NCBI GenBank assembly: GCA_002694345.1
Contig: NZLV01000120.1
Location: 1-5,853, forward strand
Direction of reading: 5' to 3'
Source of the DNA: Maricaulis sp.
GTDB taxonomy: Bacteria > Pseudomonadota > Alphaproteobacteria > Caulobacterales > Maricaulaceae
Length of the DNA: 5,853 nt
A program made the position numbers and the translations under genes. This document shows positions 1 to 5,853 of the stretch, piece after piece. Position 1 is the stretch's first letter. Each line of letters starts with the position of its first letter. The notes beneath the pieces were generated by a model. It did no database searches. It saw only the letters and a list, made by a program, of their open reading frames with translations, and had not been told where the DNA came from.

Positions 1-165
1 CTCATTGATCCGGAGATGGACATGGATCGCGGTGACCGACGCACCGCCATCGCGTACCGGCCGGAAGGTGACGGCCAGCGGGTCCGAAGCCTGCGCGCTG
101 GCCGGGACGGTCGCCAGAAGGCTCATCAGGAGGGCAGTCAGGCCGAGTTTCAGGGCGTGTCTCAT
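1..165 (-). CDS. Secreted protein of unknown function, N-terminal fragment (runs off left edge)
   Basis: This is a 55-codon open frame read from 165 down to 1 that continues beyond the window. The product starts MRHALKLGLTALLMSLLATV, a textbook Sec signal peptide: a basic n-region (R2, H3, K6), a hydrophobic core at about residues 7-20, and a signal peptidase I site of the AxA type (A-S-A then Q25), so cleavage is expected near residues 24/25. The mature part begins with a short beta-rich stretch (LAVTFRPVRDGGASVTAIHV, residues 30-49). The start at 165 is chosen over the ATG at 170 because the latter is followed by CAA TGA, and because a GTGAGG ribosome site lies 5 bases upstream of 165. The visible mature residues resemble the start of the mature metallopeptidase encoded at 1074-2843, so a related secreted peptidase-like protein is possible, but too little is visible to name it. 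It is divergent from tdk. Confidence that it is a gene is high; its function is unknown. Confidence 0.8.
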   Translation of the reverse strand, partial: MRHALKLGLTALLMSLLATVPASAQASDPLAVTFRPVRDGGASVTAIHVHLRINE

Positions 166-170
166 TGCAT

Positions 171-176
171 CCTCAC
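171..176 (-). promoter_or_regulatory. Ribosome binding site of the left-edge secreted gene
   Basis: Read on the minus strand this is GTGAGG, complementary to the 16S anti-Shine-Dalgarno. It lies 5 bases before the ATG at 165 but directly abuts the ATG at 170, which opens a two-codon frame (Met-Gln-stop). The spacing therefore decides for the start at 165. Confidence 0.6.
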
Positions 177-280
177 AGGGTGGATTGGATCACCATTTTG
201 CCGCCAGTCTAGTGCGGCGCTTGCACGCAATGTCTTGCGGATCAGGGCAGGCGCGGGCGCTTTCCTGCATAAATCTGCCC

Positions 281-317
281 GCAGCGGGTCCGGGAGACGC
301 GGATCAAACCCCGCTGC
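281..317. repeat. GC-rich inverted repeat in the tdk upstream region
   Basis: GCAGCGGG (281-288) is followed 21 bases later by its exact reverse complement CCCGCTGC (310-317). A further 4-base pair, TCCG (289-292) with CGGA (300-303), could extend the stem with an unpaired stretch at 304-309. No T-run follows on the plus side, so it is not an intrinsic terminator. It lies about 65 bases before the tdk start, in the divergent gap, and could be part of a leader or a protein-binding site. In DNA this GC-rich such a repeat can also arise by chance. Confidence 0.3.
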
Positions 318-381
318 TTCCGGCTGTGAACAGGCTGGGCTTTGCATTCGGCGGACCGCGGAATCGCGCTAGCCAGATGTC

Positions 382-966
382 ATGTCGAAACTCTACTTCA
401 CCTATGCCGCGATGAATGCGGGCAAGTCGGCCATCCTGCTGCAGGCGGCCTATAACTATCGCGAGCGCGGCATGGAGGTGATGCTGTGGACCTCCGGTCA
501 CCATGCAGCCTCCCCAGATGATGAGATGGCCGAGATCGAGTCCCGCATCGGCCTGCGCGCGCCGGCCCATGTCTATCGCGACGGCACCGATCTGTTCGAG
601 GCGATCCGGGCGCAAAAACAAGCCGGTCCGCTGGATGCGATCTTCCTGGATGAGGCGCAATTCCTGGCGCGCGACCAGGTTTGGCAATTGGCGCGGGTCT
701 GCGATGATCTGGGCGTGCCGGTCCTGTGCTACGGCCTGCGCACGGATTTCCAGGGCGTGCTGTTTGCGGGCGCGGCGGAGCTGATGGCGATCGCCGATGA
801 TCTGCGCGAGGCGCGGACCATCTGCCATTGCGGCCGCAAGGCGACCATGGTCCTGCGCCGCACCGCGGACGGCAAGCCGGTGATCGAAGGCGCGCAGGTG
901 GGCGTTGAAAAGGGCGATTACATCTCGCTCTGCCGCCAGCACTGGCGCGAGGCGACCGGGCGCTGA
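382..966 (+). CDS. tdk: Thymidine kinase, type II (TK1-like)
   Basis: The enzyme phosphorylates thymidine (and deoxyuridine) with ATP to give dTMP in the cytoplasmic pyrimidine salvage pathway. The 194-residue product closely follows the Escherichia coli type of the family. It has a P-loop AAMNAGKS at residues 9-16, where the first glycine of the classical Walker A is replaced as in the E. coli enzyme. It has a Walker B/catalytic FLDEAQF at 88-94 with E91 as the expected general base, and the conserved CYGLRTDFQG at 116-125. The structural zinc site has C148 and C150 (ICHC) with C184 and H187 (LCRQH). The length is slightly short at the C terminus compared with about 205 residues in E. coli, but no core motif is missing. 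I see no clear Shine-Dalgarno before the ATG at 382; an out-of-frame ATG sits 5 bases upstream. The gene stands alone: a divergent secreted gene on the left, and a 107-base gap before the peptidase gene on the right. The identification is very secure. Confidence 0.96.
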   Translation: MSKLYFTYAAMNAGKSAILLQAAYNYRERGMEVMLWTSGHHAASPDDEMAEIESRIGLRAPAHVYRDGTDLFEAIRAQKQAGPLDAIFLDEAQFLARDQVWQLARVCDDLGVPVLCYGLRTDFQGVLFAGAAELMAIADDLREARTICHCGRKATMVLRRTADGKPVIEGAQVGVEKGDYISLCRQHWREATGR

Positions 967-1073
967 AGCGGGAGATTTATGCAGGCCGCGCCCTGCGCAA
1001 GCCGACAAAGACAAGGATTATCCCTGCGCCTTGCCGCAAGCTTTCCCGATCTGACGAGTGGGGATGTGAGCGC

Positions 1074-2843
1074 ATGATGAAACGGATCACCCTGGGTGCG
1101 GCGCTGGTGATGGCGGCTTGTGCGCCAATCCCGCCGACCGCTGACGAGGCGCCGGCCAGCACGGTGACGGCGCTCGAGCTGACCCTGATGCCGGTGCATG
1201 ACGATGCGGCGGGTGAATTCGTCTCGCTTGGCGTCTCGATGACCTTCGACAATCTGGCGGTGGCGCCCGGCGAGCCGGTGCTGCGCCTGCCGCTGGTCAC
1301 CAGCAATGTCGACACGGTGGCCACCGTGCTGACCGATCTGCGGGTTCGCGACAGTGCTGGTGCCGTCATGCTCAGCGCCGCCGATCTGGACCAGCCGGTG
1401 ACGTCGGCGGGGGATGCTGTGGCGGGCGGGGAGTCCCGGGAATGGTATGCGGATCGTCCGCTGCAGGGCCCGGTGACGGTGACCTATTCCGTCCCGGCGC
1501 ATGCAAGCCTGCCGCCGCGCGGTCCGGCGCCGCCCTTTTCCTTCTCCAATGACGGGCTGGGCGTGTCCGGTGCCGGTCACATCTTCCTGCTTCTGCCGCC
1601 CGAGGCCGGGCCGTTCGACACACAGATCCGCTGGGATATGAGCGCGGCGCCGGCAGGAACGGTCGGCGTGACCTCGCTGGGCGGCGGGGATGTCCATCCC
1701 GAGCAGCCGCTGGAGGCCCGCGAACTGCGCATGGGCTTCTACATGGCCGGTGCGATCCAGACCTGGCCCGACCCGCTGCCGTCGAGCGGCTTTTTCGGCG
1801 CGCTGCAGGGAAATCCGCCTTTTGATGGCCAGGACCTGCTGGCCTGGACGGGCGAGCTCTATGGTCATTACGAGGTCTTCTTCGGACAGACCGATGCGCC
1901 GCCCTATGGCGTTTTCCTGCGCGAGAACCCGGTCAATGCCGGTGGCGGGGTCGGGCTGCACCGCTCCTTCGTCACCACTTTCGGCCAGGAGCGCGGCAAT
2001 GATCCCGAAGCGATCAAGCTGACCCTGGCGCACGAGATGTTCCACACCTTCCAACCCTTCCTGTCAGAGCCGGGCGGGCTGGAATCCTCCTGGTTCAGTG
2101 AAGGGCTGGCGAGCTTCTACCAGTCGCGTCTGCCCCTGCGCTACGGGATGACTTCGCCGGAGCGCGTGCTGGAGGACATCAATTTCCACGCCGGACGCTA
2201 TTACACCTCGATCATGGCCGATGCGCCCAATTCCCTCGTGCCGGAGCGCTTCTGGGCCGACACACGGATCCGTACCCTGCCCTATGACCGGGGCATGCTG
2301 TATTTCGCGACCGTGGATCATGCCGTGCGAACCCGGTCGGACGGCGCGCGTTCGCTCGATGATCTCATGCTGGCCATGCTGGACCGGTCGCAGGCCGAAG
2401 GCGGTGCCTCCAATGCCGACTGGGAAGCGGTGCTGCAGGCCGAGCTGGGCCCGGAGGCCGTGTCCGATTTCCGCGCCGTCCTGGAGGGCGCCCGTCCCTT
2501 GCCGGCACCCGATGCTTTCGGTCCCTGTTTCACCCGGACCCAGCGGCCGATGCGGCGCTATGAGCTGGGCTTTGATACGGCTGTGTTGGCCGAACCGGTG
2601 CGGATTGTCCGCGGGCTGGAAGCGGGGTCGGCTGCCGAGGCGGCGGGGCTGCGCAATGGCGACCGGATCCTGCAGCCCGTGCCGCAGGACCACCTCCAGG
2701 GCAGTCAGGACATGACGTTGACCCTGGAGATCGCCCGTGGCGACGAGACCCTGACCCTCACCTACCTCCCGCGCGGTGAAACCGTTCAGGCCTGGCAGTG
2801 GGAACGCATTGAAGGTGTGCCGGACAGCGCCTGCGCGCTGTGA
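1074..2843 (+). CDS. Predicted outer-membrane lipoprotein metallopeptidase with PDZ domain (M61/M1-like gluzincin)
   Basis: The 589-residue product is probably a zinc peptidase anchored in the cell envelope. Residues 1-16 form a lipoprotein signal peptide (K3, R4, hydrophobic core, then MAAC with C16 as lipidation site); Ala17 after the cysteine predicts outer-membrane sorting. Residues 30-220 look beta-rich, like the N-terminal domain of M61 peptidases. The catalytic core holds HEMFH (H320, E321, H324) and WFSEGLASFY with E343, giving HExxH-X18-E, the M1/M61 arrangement. LPYDRGMLYF (402-411) matches the downstream Y-x-x-G segment. A PDZ domain covers about 496-572, with AGSAAEAAGLRNGDRIL as its core. 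The start at 1074 is supported by GGGGA 9 bases upstream and by the signal peptide; Met2 at 1077 is an alternative. It ends 2 bases before a strong terminator. Its own promoter was not identified, and read-through from tdk is possible. The peptidase fold is well supported by motif; the substrate is unknown, and activity is inferred. Confidence 0.82.
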   Translation: MMKRITLGAALVMAACAPIPPTADEAPASTVTALELTLMPVHDDAAGEFVSLGVSMTFDNLAVAPGEPVLRLPLVTSNVDTVATVLTDLRVRDSAGAVMLSAADLDQPVTSAGDAVAGGESREWYADRPLQGPVTVTYSVPAHASLPPRGPAPPFSFSNDGLGVSGAGHIFLLLPPEAGPFDTQIRWDMSAAPAGTVGVTSLGGGDVHPEQPLEARELRMGFYMAGAIQTWPDPLPSSGFFGALQGNPPFDGQDLLAWTGELYGHYEVFFGQTDAPPYGVFLRENPVNAGGGVGLHRSFVTTFGQERGNDPEAIKLTLAHEMFHTFQPFLSEPGGLESSWFSEGLASFYQSRLPLRYGMTSPERVLEDINFHAGRYYTSIMADAPNSLVPERFWADTRIRTLPYDRGMLYFATVDHAVRTRSDGARSLDDLMLAMLDRSQAEGGASNADWEAVLQAELGPEAVSDFRAVLEGARPLPAPDAFGPCFTRTQRPMRRYELGFDTAVLAEPVRIVRGLEAGSAAEAAGLRNGDRILQPVPQDHLQGSQDMTLTLEIARGDETLTLTYLPRGETVQAWQWERIEGVPDSACAL

Positions 2844-2845
2844 CG

Positions 2846-2880
2846 AAAAAGGCCGGCCCCCGAACGGGACCGGCCTTTTT
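2846..2880. terminator. Bidirectional intrinsic terminator between convergent genes
   Basis: An 11-base perfect inverted repeat (AAAAAGGCCGG at 2846-2856, CCGGCCTTTTT at 2870-2880) encloses a 13-base loop. Transcribed rightwards it ends in a run of six T (2876-2881); transcribed leftwards the A-run gives a U5 tail. It lies 2 bases after the peptidase stop and 27 bases after the stop of the leftward aminotransferase gene, so it can end both transcripts. Confidence 0.92.
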
Positions 2881-2907
2881 TCTGGCGGCTTTCTGGTCCG
2901 GCCGGCG

Positions 2908-4044
2908 TCAGATCGCCTTGCGGACATTCTCGGCATGATAGGCCCGCAAGCCCTCGGTGAAGAGGGAGAGGCTCTGTTCCAGCCGTGACACGGGCTGGGC
3001 GAAACCGATCCGTACATGGCCCGGCAGCGAGAACAGTTCGCCCGGTGCGACGATCACCCCGTAATGCGCAATCAGCCAGTCCGAGAAGGCCTGGGTATCG
3101 GCGATACCGAGCAGGCGCGGGAAGGCGATACAGCCATGGTCCGGGACCTGGCCCTCGACCAGGGATTCACGCTCCCACATCTGGTGATAGCGGGCAAAGA
3201 CCGGCCGGGCCTGATCCAGCAATCCGGCGACATAGGCGTCGAACGGGGCCGGGTTCTCCAGCACCAGCGCGGCAATCGCATGGCCCAGTTTGGAGACACC
3301 GAAAGCATGCCGGTCATTGAAGTCGCGCAGGATGTCGAGTGTTTCACCGGAGGCGATGATCCAGCCGCAACGCACCGTGCTCAGGCCATAGATCTTGGTC
3401 AGGCTGGACACGGTGATGGCCTTGTCCGAGAGGCTGGCCGCGACCGGTGAGCGCTGTGCTTCAGGCACGTAGTCGCTGTAAACCTCGTCCACGACGAGCC
3501 AGAAATCATGGGCTTCCGCCAGGGCGATCAGCGCGTCCAGCTGGGCCCGCGGCAGCACGGCGCTGGACGGGTTGTGCAGATTGGACACGACGACCATGCG
3601 CGTAGTGGGGCGCAGGGCCGCCTTCACGGCCTCCAGGTCGATCCCGAATTCGGGGGCATTGCGGGCGACATGGCTGATCTCGCAGCGGTGCGAACGGGCC
3701 AGGCTGTCGAACAGCTCGAAATTCGGCGTCTCGATCAGGATGTGATCGCCCGGCTGCAACAGCGCCCGGTAGATCGTGTGCAGGCCTTCTGTCGCACCGG
3801 TGGTGCACAGGATGTTGTCGCGCGGCATGTCATAGCGCCGCGACAGGGCGGCCATGGTGTAGGGATTGCCGCTGACAAAGGCGCTCGTATAGCGGCTCGT
3901 CACGGGTTCGGCGAAAGCATCGGCAATCAGTTCGCGCAGCAGGGCTTCCGGTTCGGGAACCGAGCTGTCGAACAGCGACCAGGCTTCGCGGGGTTCGTCG
4001 CGAAGACGGCCGATGATTTGGCGGATCCAGTGCGCATAGCTCAT
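2908..4044 (-). CDS. PLP-dependent aminotransferase, class I/II (fold type I), substrate unknown
   Basis: The 378-residue cytoplasmic enzyme should transfer an amino group between an amino acid and a 2-oxo acid using pyridoxal phosphate. Motifs appear in family order. GNPYT (59-63) is the substrate-site loop. TTGATEGLH (81-89) is the cofactor phosphate and ring contact region. NLHNPSS (155-161) has N158 in the usual ring-contact position, and VVDEVYSDY (184-192) has D186 and Y189. SLTKIYGLSTVRCGW (214-228) has K217 as the Schiff-base lysine and R225 as a phosphate contact. GHVRIGF (342-348) has R345 as the likely substrate carboxylate binder. Length and order are normal, so it looks intact and active. 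NLHNPSS departs from the common NPNNPTG form. The ATG at 4044 is the only ATG/GTG/TTG start before an in-frame TGA at 4117-4119; a GGAAAG lies a rather long 12 bases upstream. A terminator separates it from the receptor gene upstream, so it probably has its own promoter. The specific amino acid cannot be read from the sequence. Confidence 0.9.
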   Translation of the reverse strand: MSYAHWIRQIIGRLRDEPREAWSLFDSSVPEPEALLRELIADAFAEPVTSRYTSAFVSGNPYTMAALSRRYDMPRDNILCTTGATEGLHTIYRALLQPGDHILIETPNFELFDSLARSHRCEISHVARNAPEFGIDLEAVKAALRPTTRMVVVSNLHNPSSAVLPRAQLDALIALAEAHDFWLVVDEVYSDYVPEAQRSPVAASLSDKAITVSSLTKIYGLSTVRCGWIIASGETLDILRDFNDRHAFGVSKLGHAIAALVLENPAPFDAYVAGLLDQARPVFARYHQMWERESLVEGQVPDHGCIAFPRLLGIADTQAFSDWLIAHYGVIVAPGELFSLPGHVRIGFAQPVSRLEQSLSLFTEGLRAYHAENVRKAI

Positions 4045-4075
4045 GAGGCGGGCAATCTTTCCAGGGGGGCTGCTG

Positions 4076-4085
4076 TCCGGCCGGA
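4076..4085. repeat. 10-base palindrome upstream of the aminotransferase
   Basis: TCCGGCCGGA is a perfect palindrome 32 bases before the aminotransferase start. It lies where a promoter or operator would be expected, but GC-rich palindromes of this size are common in such DNA, so a regulatory role is only a guess. Confidence 0.2.
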
Positions 4086-4120
4086 AGGGCGCGGCTGTGG
4101 TCGTCAGGCGAGCGGCTCAG

Positions 4121-4130
4121 CGGCGCGCCG
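4121..4130. repeat. 10-base palindrome next to the receptor terminator
   Basis: CGGCGCGCCG is a perfect palindrome lying between the receptor terminator and the aminotransferase gene. It has no T-run of its own. It could be an operator-like site or simple GC-rich chance. Confidence 0.2.
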
Positions 4131-4132
4131 GT

Positions 4133-4178
4133 AAAAACAGGGGTGGACCGGATCGGGCCTGTCACCGGCCCACCCCTG
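4133..4178 (-). terminator. Intrinsic terminator of the TonB-dependent receptor gene
   Basis: Read on the minus strand, CAGGGGTGGGCCGG (from 4178 to 4165) pairs with CCGGTCCACCCCTG (from 4151 to 4138) in a 14-base stem with a single G-U wobble and a 13-base loop, followed directly by five U (4137-4133). It begins 11 bases after the receptor stop codon. On the plus strand the wobble becomes an A-C mismatch and no T-run follows, so it works leftwards only. It argues against co-transcription of the receptor and the aminotransferase. Confidence 0.9.
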
Positions 4179-4188
4179 CACAGGTCCC

Positions 4189-5853
4189 CTAGAACCTGAA
4201 GTTGGCACCGACGAAGTAACGGCGGCCCAGGATGTCGCCATAGCTCAGCGACGGGTAGGACGGCTCTTCATCGGTCAGATTGGTGATACCGGCACGGATG
4301 GTGAGGTCCTCGCGGAGCTCGTAGGCGCCGGAAATCGAGTGGGTGATATTCCGAGAAAGATACGGGTTCGGCGTGCTCTCGATCGTGGCATTGGCCGAGG
4401 CCAGGACTTCATCCAGATAGGAGAGCTGGTAGGTCAGGCGCACCGGACCGCGGGTCCAGATTGCGTCGAACCGGCCGGTCCAGTCCGGATTGGCAGCTGT
4501 GTTGTCCGTCCGGTCTTCGGTGGCACCCACGACGGCCGTGGTCAGGCTCGACGTGTGGGTGGCTTCCAGACCGAGCGTCAGCTGACCCGGATCAAAGCTG
4601 GTGAAGACAGCGTCCAGCGGCACCATGTACTGGGCCGAGATGACTTCGCCTTCGAAGTTGATCAGGCCGGCATTCACCGTCGTCGTGCGGCCGGTGACTA
4701 CCGTACCGGCCGGGTTGGTTCCGTCCGAAGCCGCCAGGCGGGTGAAGGCGGAACACATGTCGACCGGCTGGACAGCATTGTCATAGCAGGCCGCCATGAA
4801 GTCGGCGGTGGTGAAGGCCACGAGGCCGTCGGTGAGTTCGATTTCCAGACGGTCGACCGACAGGGTCAGGCCCGGAATGAAGCTCGGTTCGAAGACGAAG
4901 CCGAACGTGGTGGTGTCCGAGATCTCGTTTTCGAGGTTCGCATTGCCGCCCGTGGTGACCGTGGTGACGGTGAAGTTCTCGGCCGGGTCCTGGAAGGTGG
5001 CGAGATTGCCATAGGCCGGGTTGGCGGCCCATTCGGCTTCACAATTGGCGCGGCGAACGGCGGGGTTCGGGCCCGAATTGATGCGGTCGGCATCACACGG
5101 GTCGATCCCGGCATTCGAGAACACCGTATTGGTGGGCGCGAAGAGCTGGGTCAGGGTCGGAGCGCGGAAGTTGCGGCTCTGGGAGGCCCGGAACATCAGG
5201 TCTTCCGTGACACGCCAGCGCAGGCCGGCGCCCCAGACGCCTTCTTCACCGGCGATGGAGTTGTCCACGAAGCGGTAGGAGCCGGAGAATTCCAGTTCCT
5301 GGACCAGCGGTAGGGTGAAGTCGCCGCCCACGATCGGGACGAGGATTTCCGCCGACAATTCATTCGTATTGTAGTCGCCCGACGTGGCCAGCGTGGTGGC
5401 GCCGGTGCCGACCAGACCCAGCTGGTTGGCCTGGAACGGCGTGAACTCGGCCGATTCCGAACGGTGCTCATAGGCCAGGACATAGTCGATCGGACCGGCC
5501 GGCAGATCGAACAGCGAGCTGCCCAGCGTGGCCAGGAAGTCAACCTGTTCATTGACATAGGTCTCGCCGCTCGGCGTCGTCACATAGGCCCGAGCGTCGT
5601 CGGAGATATTTCCGAAGCCGAACGGGTTCAGTGCGGCGCAGTTCGGGTCGTCATTGGTCGTATCGGCATCGGCATTGATGGCGCAGATCGCGCCACCGGC
5701 ACCGTCGCTGACGGCGGCCAGCGCGTTTTCGAACTCGGCCAGCAGCACGCCCCAGGAGAAGCTTTCGCCTTCCACGCGGCCGAAGCTGCCGGACACCGTC
5801 CAGTAGAAGTCGCGGTCAGCTGCGGCGAACTCGCCTTCCAGGCCGAGCATGGC
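4189..5853 (-). CDS. TonB-dependent receptor, C-terminal beta-barrel part (5' end off right edge)
   Basis: The 554 visible residues are the barrel of an outer-membrane transporter that imports a ligand using energy from TonB-ExbB-ExbD. The frame is still open at the right edge, and the ATG at 5850 is internal, so the signal peptide, TonB box and plug are not in view. Counting from that internal Met, the fragment has the loop motif CAALNPFG (71-78) and the conserved barrel segment SQSRNFRAPTLTQLF (223-237). It also has GGNANLENE (301-309, the usual GNxxLxxE), the CYDN...C loop (355-366), INFEG (397-401), and a terminal stretch NLTDEEPSYP followed by GRRYFVGANFRF, ending in the aromatic F needed for BAM assembly. 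Cysteines occur in three close pairs (56/71, 251/270, 355/366), fitting disulfides in extracellular loops. The stop is TAG at 4189-4191, followed by a strong terminator. The family is certain. The ligand is not readable, though this type often takes oligosaccharides or siderophores. Confidence 0.94.
   Translation of the reverse strand, partial: AMLGLEGEFAAADRDFYWTVSGSFGRVEGESFSWGVLLAEFENALAAVSDGAGGAICAINADADTTNDDPNCAALNPFGFGNISDDARAYVTTPSGETYVNEQVDFLATLGSSLFDLPAGPIDYVLAYEHRSESAEFTPFQANQLGLVGTGATTLATSGDYNTNELSAEILVPIVGGDFTLPLVQELEFSGSYRFVDNSIAGEEGVWGAGLRWRVTEDLMFRASQSRNFRAPTLTQLFAPTNTVFSNAGIDPCDADRINSGPNPAVRRANCEAEWAANPAYGNLATFQDPAENFTVTTVTTGGNANLENEISDTTTFGFVFEPSFIPGLTLSVDRLEIELTDGLVAFTTADFMAACYDNAVQPVDMCSAFTRLAASDGTNPAGTVVTGRTTTVNAGLINFEGEVISAQYMVPLDAVFTSFDPGQLTLGLEATHTSSLTTAVVGATEDRTDNTAANPDWTGRFDAIWTRGPVRLTYQLSYLDEVLASANATIESTPNPYLSRNITHSISGAYELREDLTIRAGITNLTDEEPSYPSLSYGDILGRRYFVGANFRF

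Noticed and set aside
162..347. A 61-codon minus-strand frame whose TGA overlaps the ATG of the left-edge secreted gene (ATGA overlap), suggestive of translational coupling.
   Set aside because: There is no ribosome site before its ATG at 347, the product is Pro/Arg/Ala-rich without any recognisable feature, and the overlap is explained by the Met-Gln-stop triplets before the real start.
5..415. Plus-strand frames (5-415 and 16-372) across the left-edge gene and the divergent gap.
   Set aside because: They run antisense to a clear signal peptide gene, or overlap the tdk start, have no ribosome site, and show the Arg/Ala/Ser-rich composition of GC-rich shadow frames.
993..1021. A possible promoter before the peptidase gene with GATTAT at 1016-1021 as -10.
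   Set aside because: The matching -35 position (CTGCGC) agrees with the consensus at only two bases, so the call would be a guess.
304..2054. Long minus-strand frames opposite tdk (304-1014) and the peptidase (918-2054).
   Set aside because: They lie opposite genes with clear motifs, and their products are rich in Arg, His, Gln and Gly without domains, as expected for antisense shadows in GC-rich DNA.
4339..5313. A 324-codon plus-strand frame opposite the TonB-dependent receptor.
   Set aside because: The receptor on the other strand is certain; the antisense product is Gly/Arg/Val-rich and has no motif or start signal.
4189..5850. Reading the ATG at 5850 as the true start of the receptor gene.
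   Set aside because: The frame stays open to the window edge, there is no signal peptide after this Met, and the sequence is already inside the barrel with the plug domain absent.

Overview
The window looks like ordinary chromosomal DNA from a GC-rich Gram-negative bacterium. The base composition, the GC-rich third codon positions, the long SusC-free TonB-dependent receptor with C-x(n)-CxALNPFG-type loops, and the lipoprotein with an outer-membrane-type sorting residue all fit an alphaproteobacterium. A Caulobacterales/Maricaulales (Hyphomonadaceae-like) source is my best guess, by resemblance only. I see no mobile element, CRISPR array, tRNA or rRNA.

Layout from left to right. (1) Positions 165 down to 1, minus strand: the first 55 codons of a secreted protein with a clear Sec signal peptide, running off the left edge. 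(2) A 216-base divergent intergenic gap. (3) Positions 382-966, plus strand: a complete type II (TK1-like) thymidine kinase, tdk. (4) After a 107-base gap, positions 1074-2843, plus strand: a complete predicted lipoprotein metallopeptidase with HExxH-X18-E and a C-terminal PDZ domain (M61/M1-like gluzincin). (5) A near-perfect bidirectional terminator at 2846-2880 between convergent genes. (6) Positions 4044 down to 2908, minus strand: a fold-type I PLP-dependent aminotransferase. (7) Positions 4045-4188: an intergenic stretch with a strong terminator for the gene upstream and two small GC palindromes. (8) Positions 5853 down to 4189, minus strand: the C-terminal 554 residues (beta-barrel part) of a TonB-dependent receptor, with the 5' end off the right edge.

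Functionally the genes look like independent units: nucleotide salvage (tdk), periplasmic or outer-membrane-anchored proteolysis, amino-acid transamination, and TonB-driven outer-membrane uptake. The two minus-strand genes at the right point the same way but are separated by a good intrinsic terminator, so co-transcription is not favoured. The most interesting points are the metallopeptidase lipoprotein and the possibility that the cut-off secreted gene at the left edge is its distant paralogue. I found no convincing novel system.
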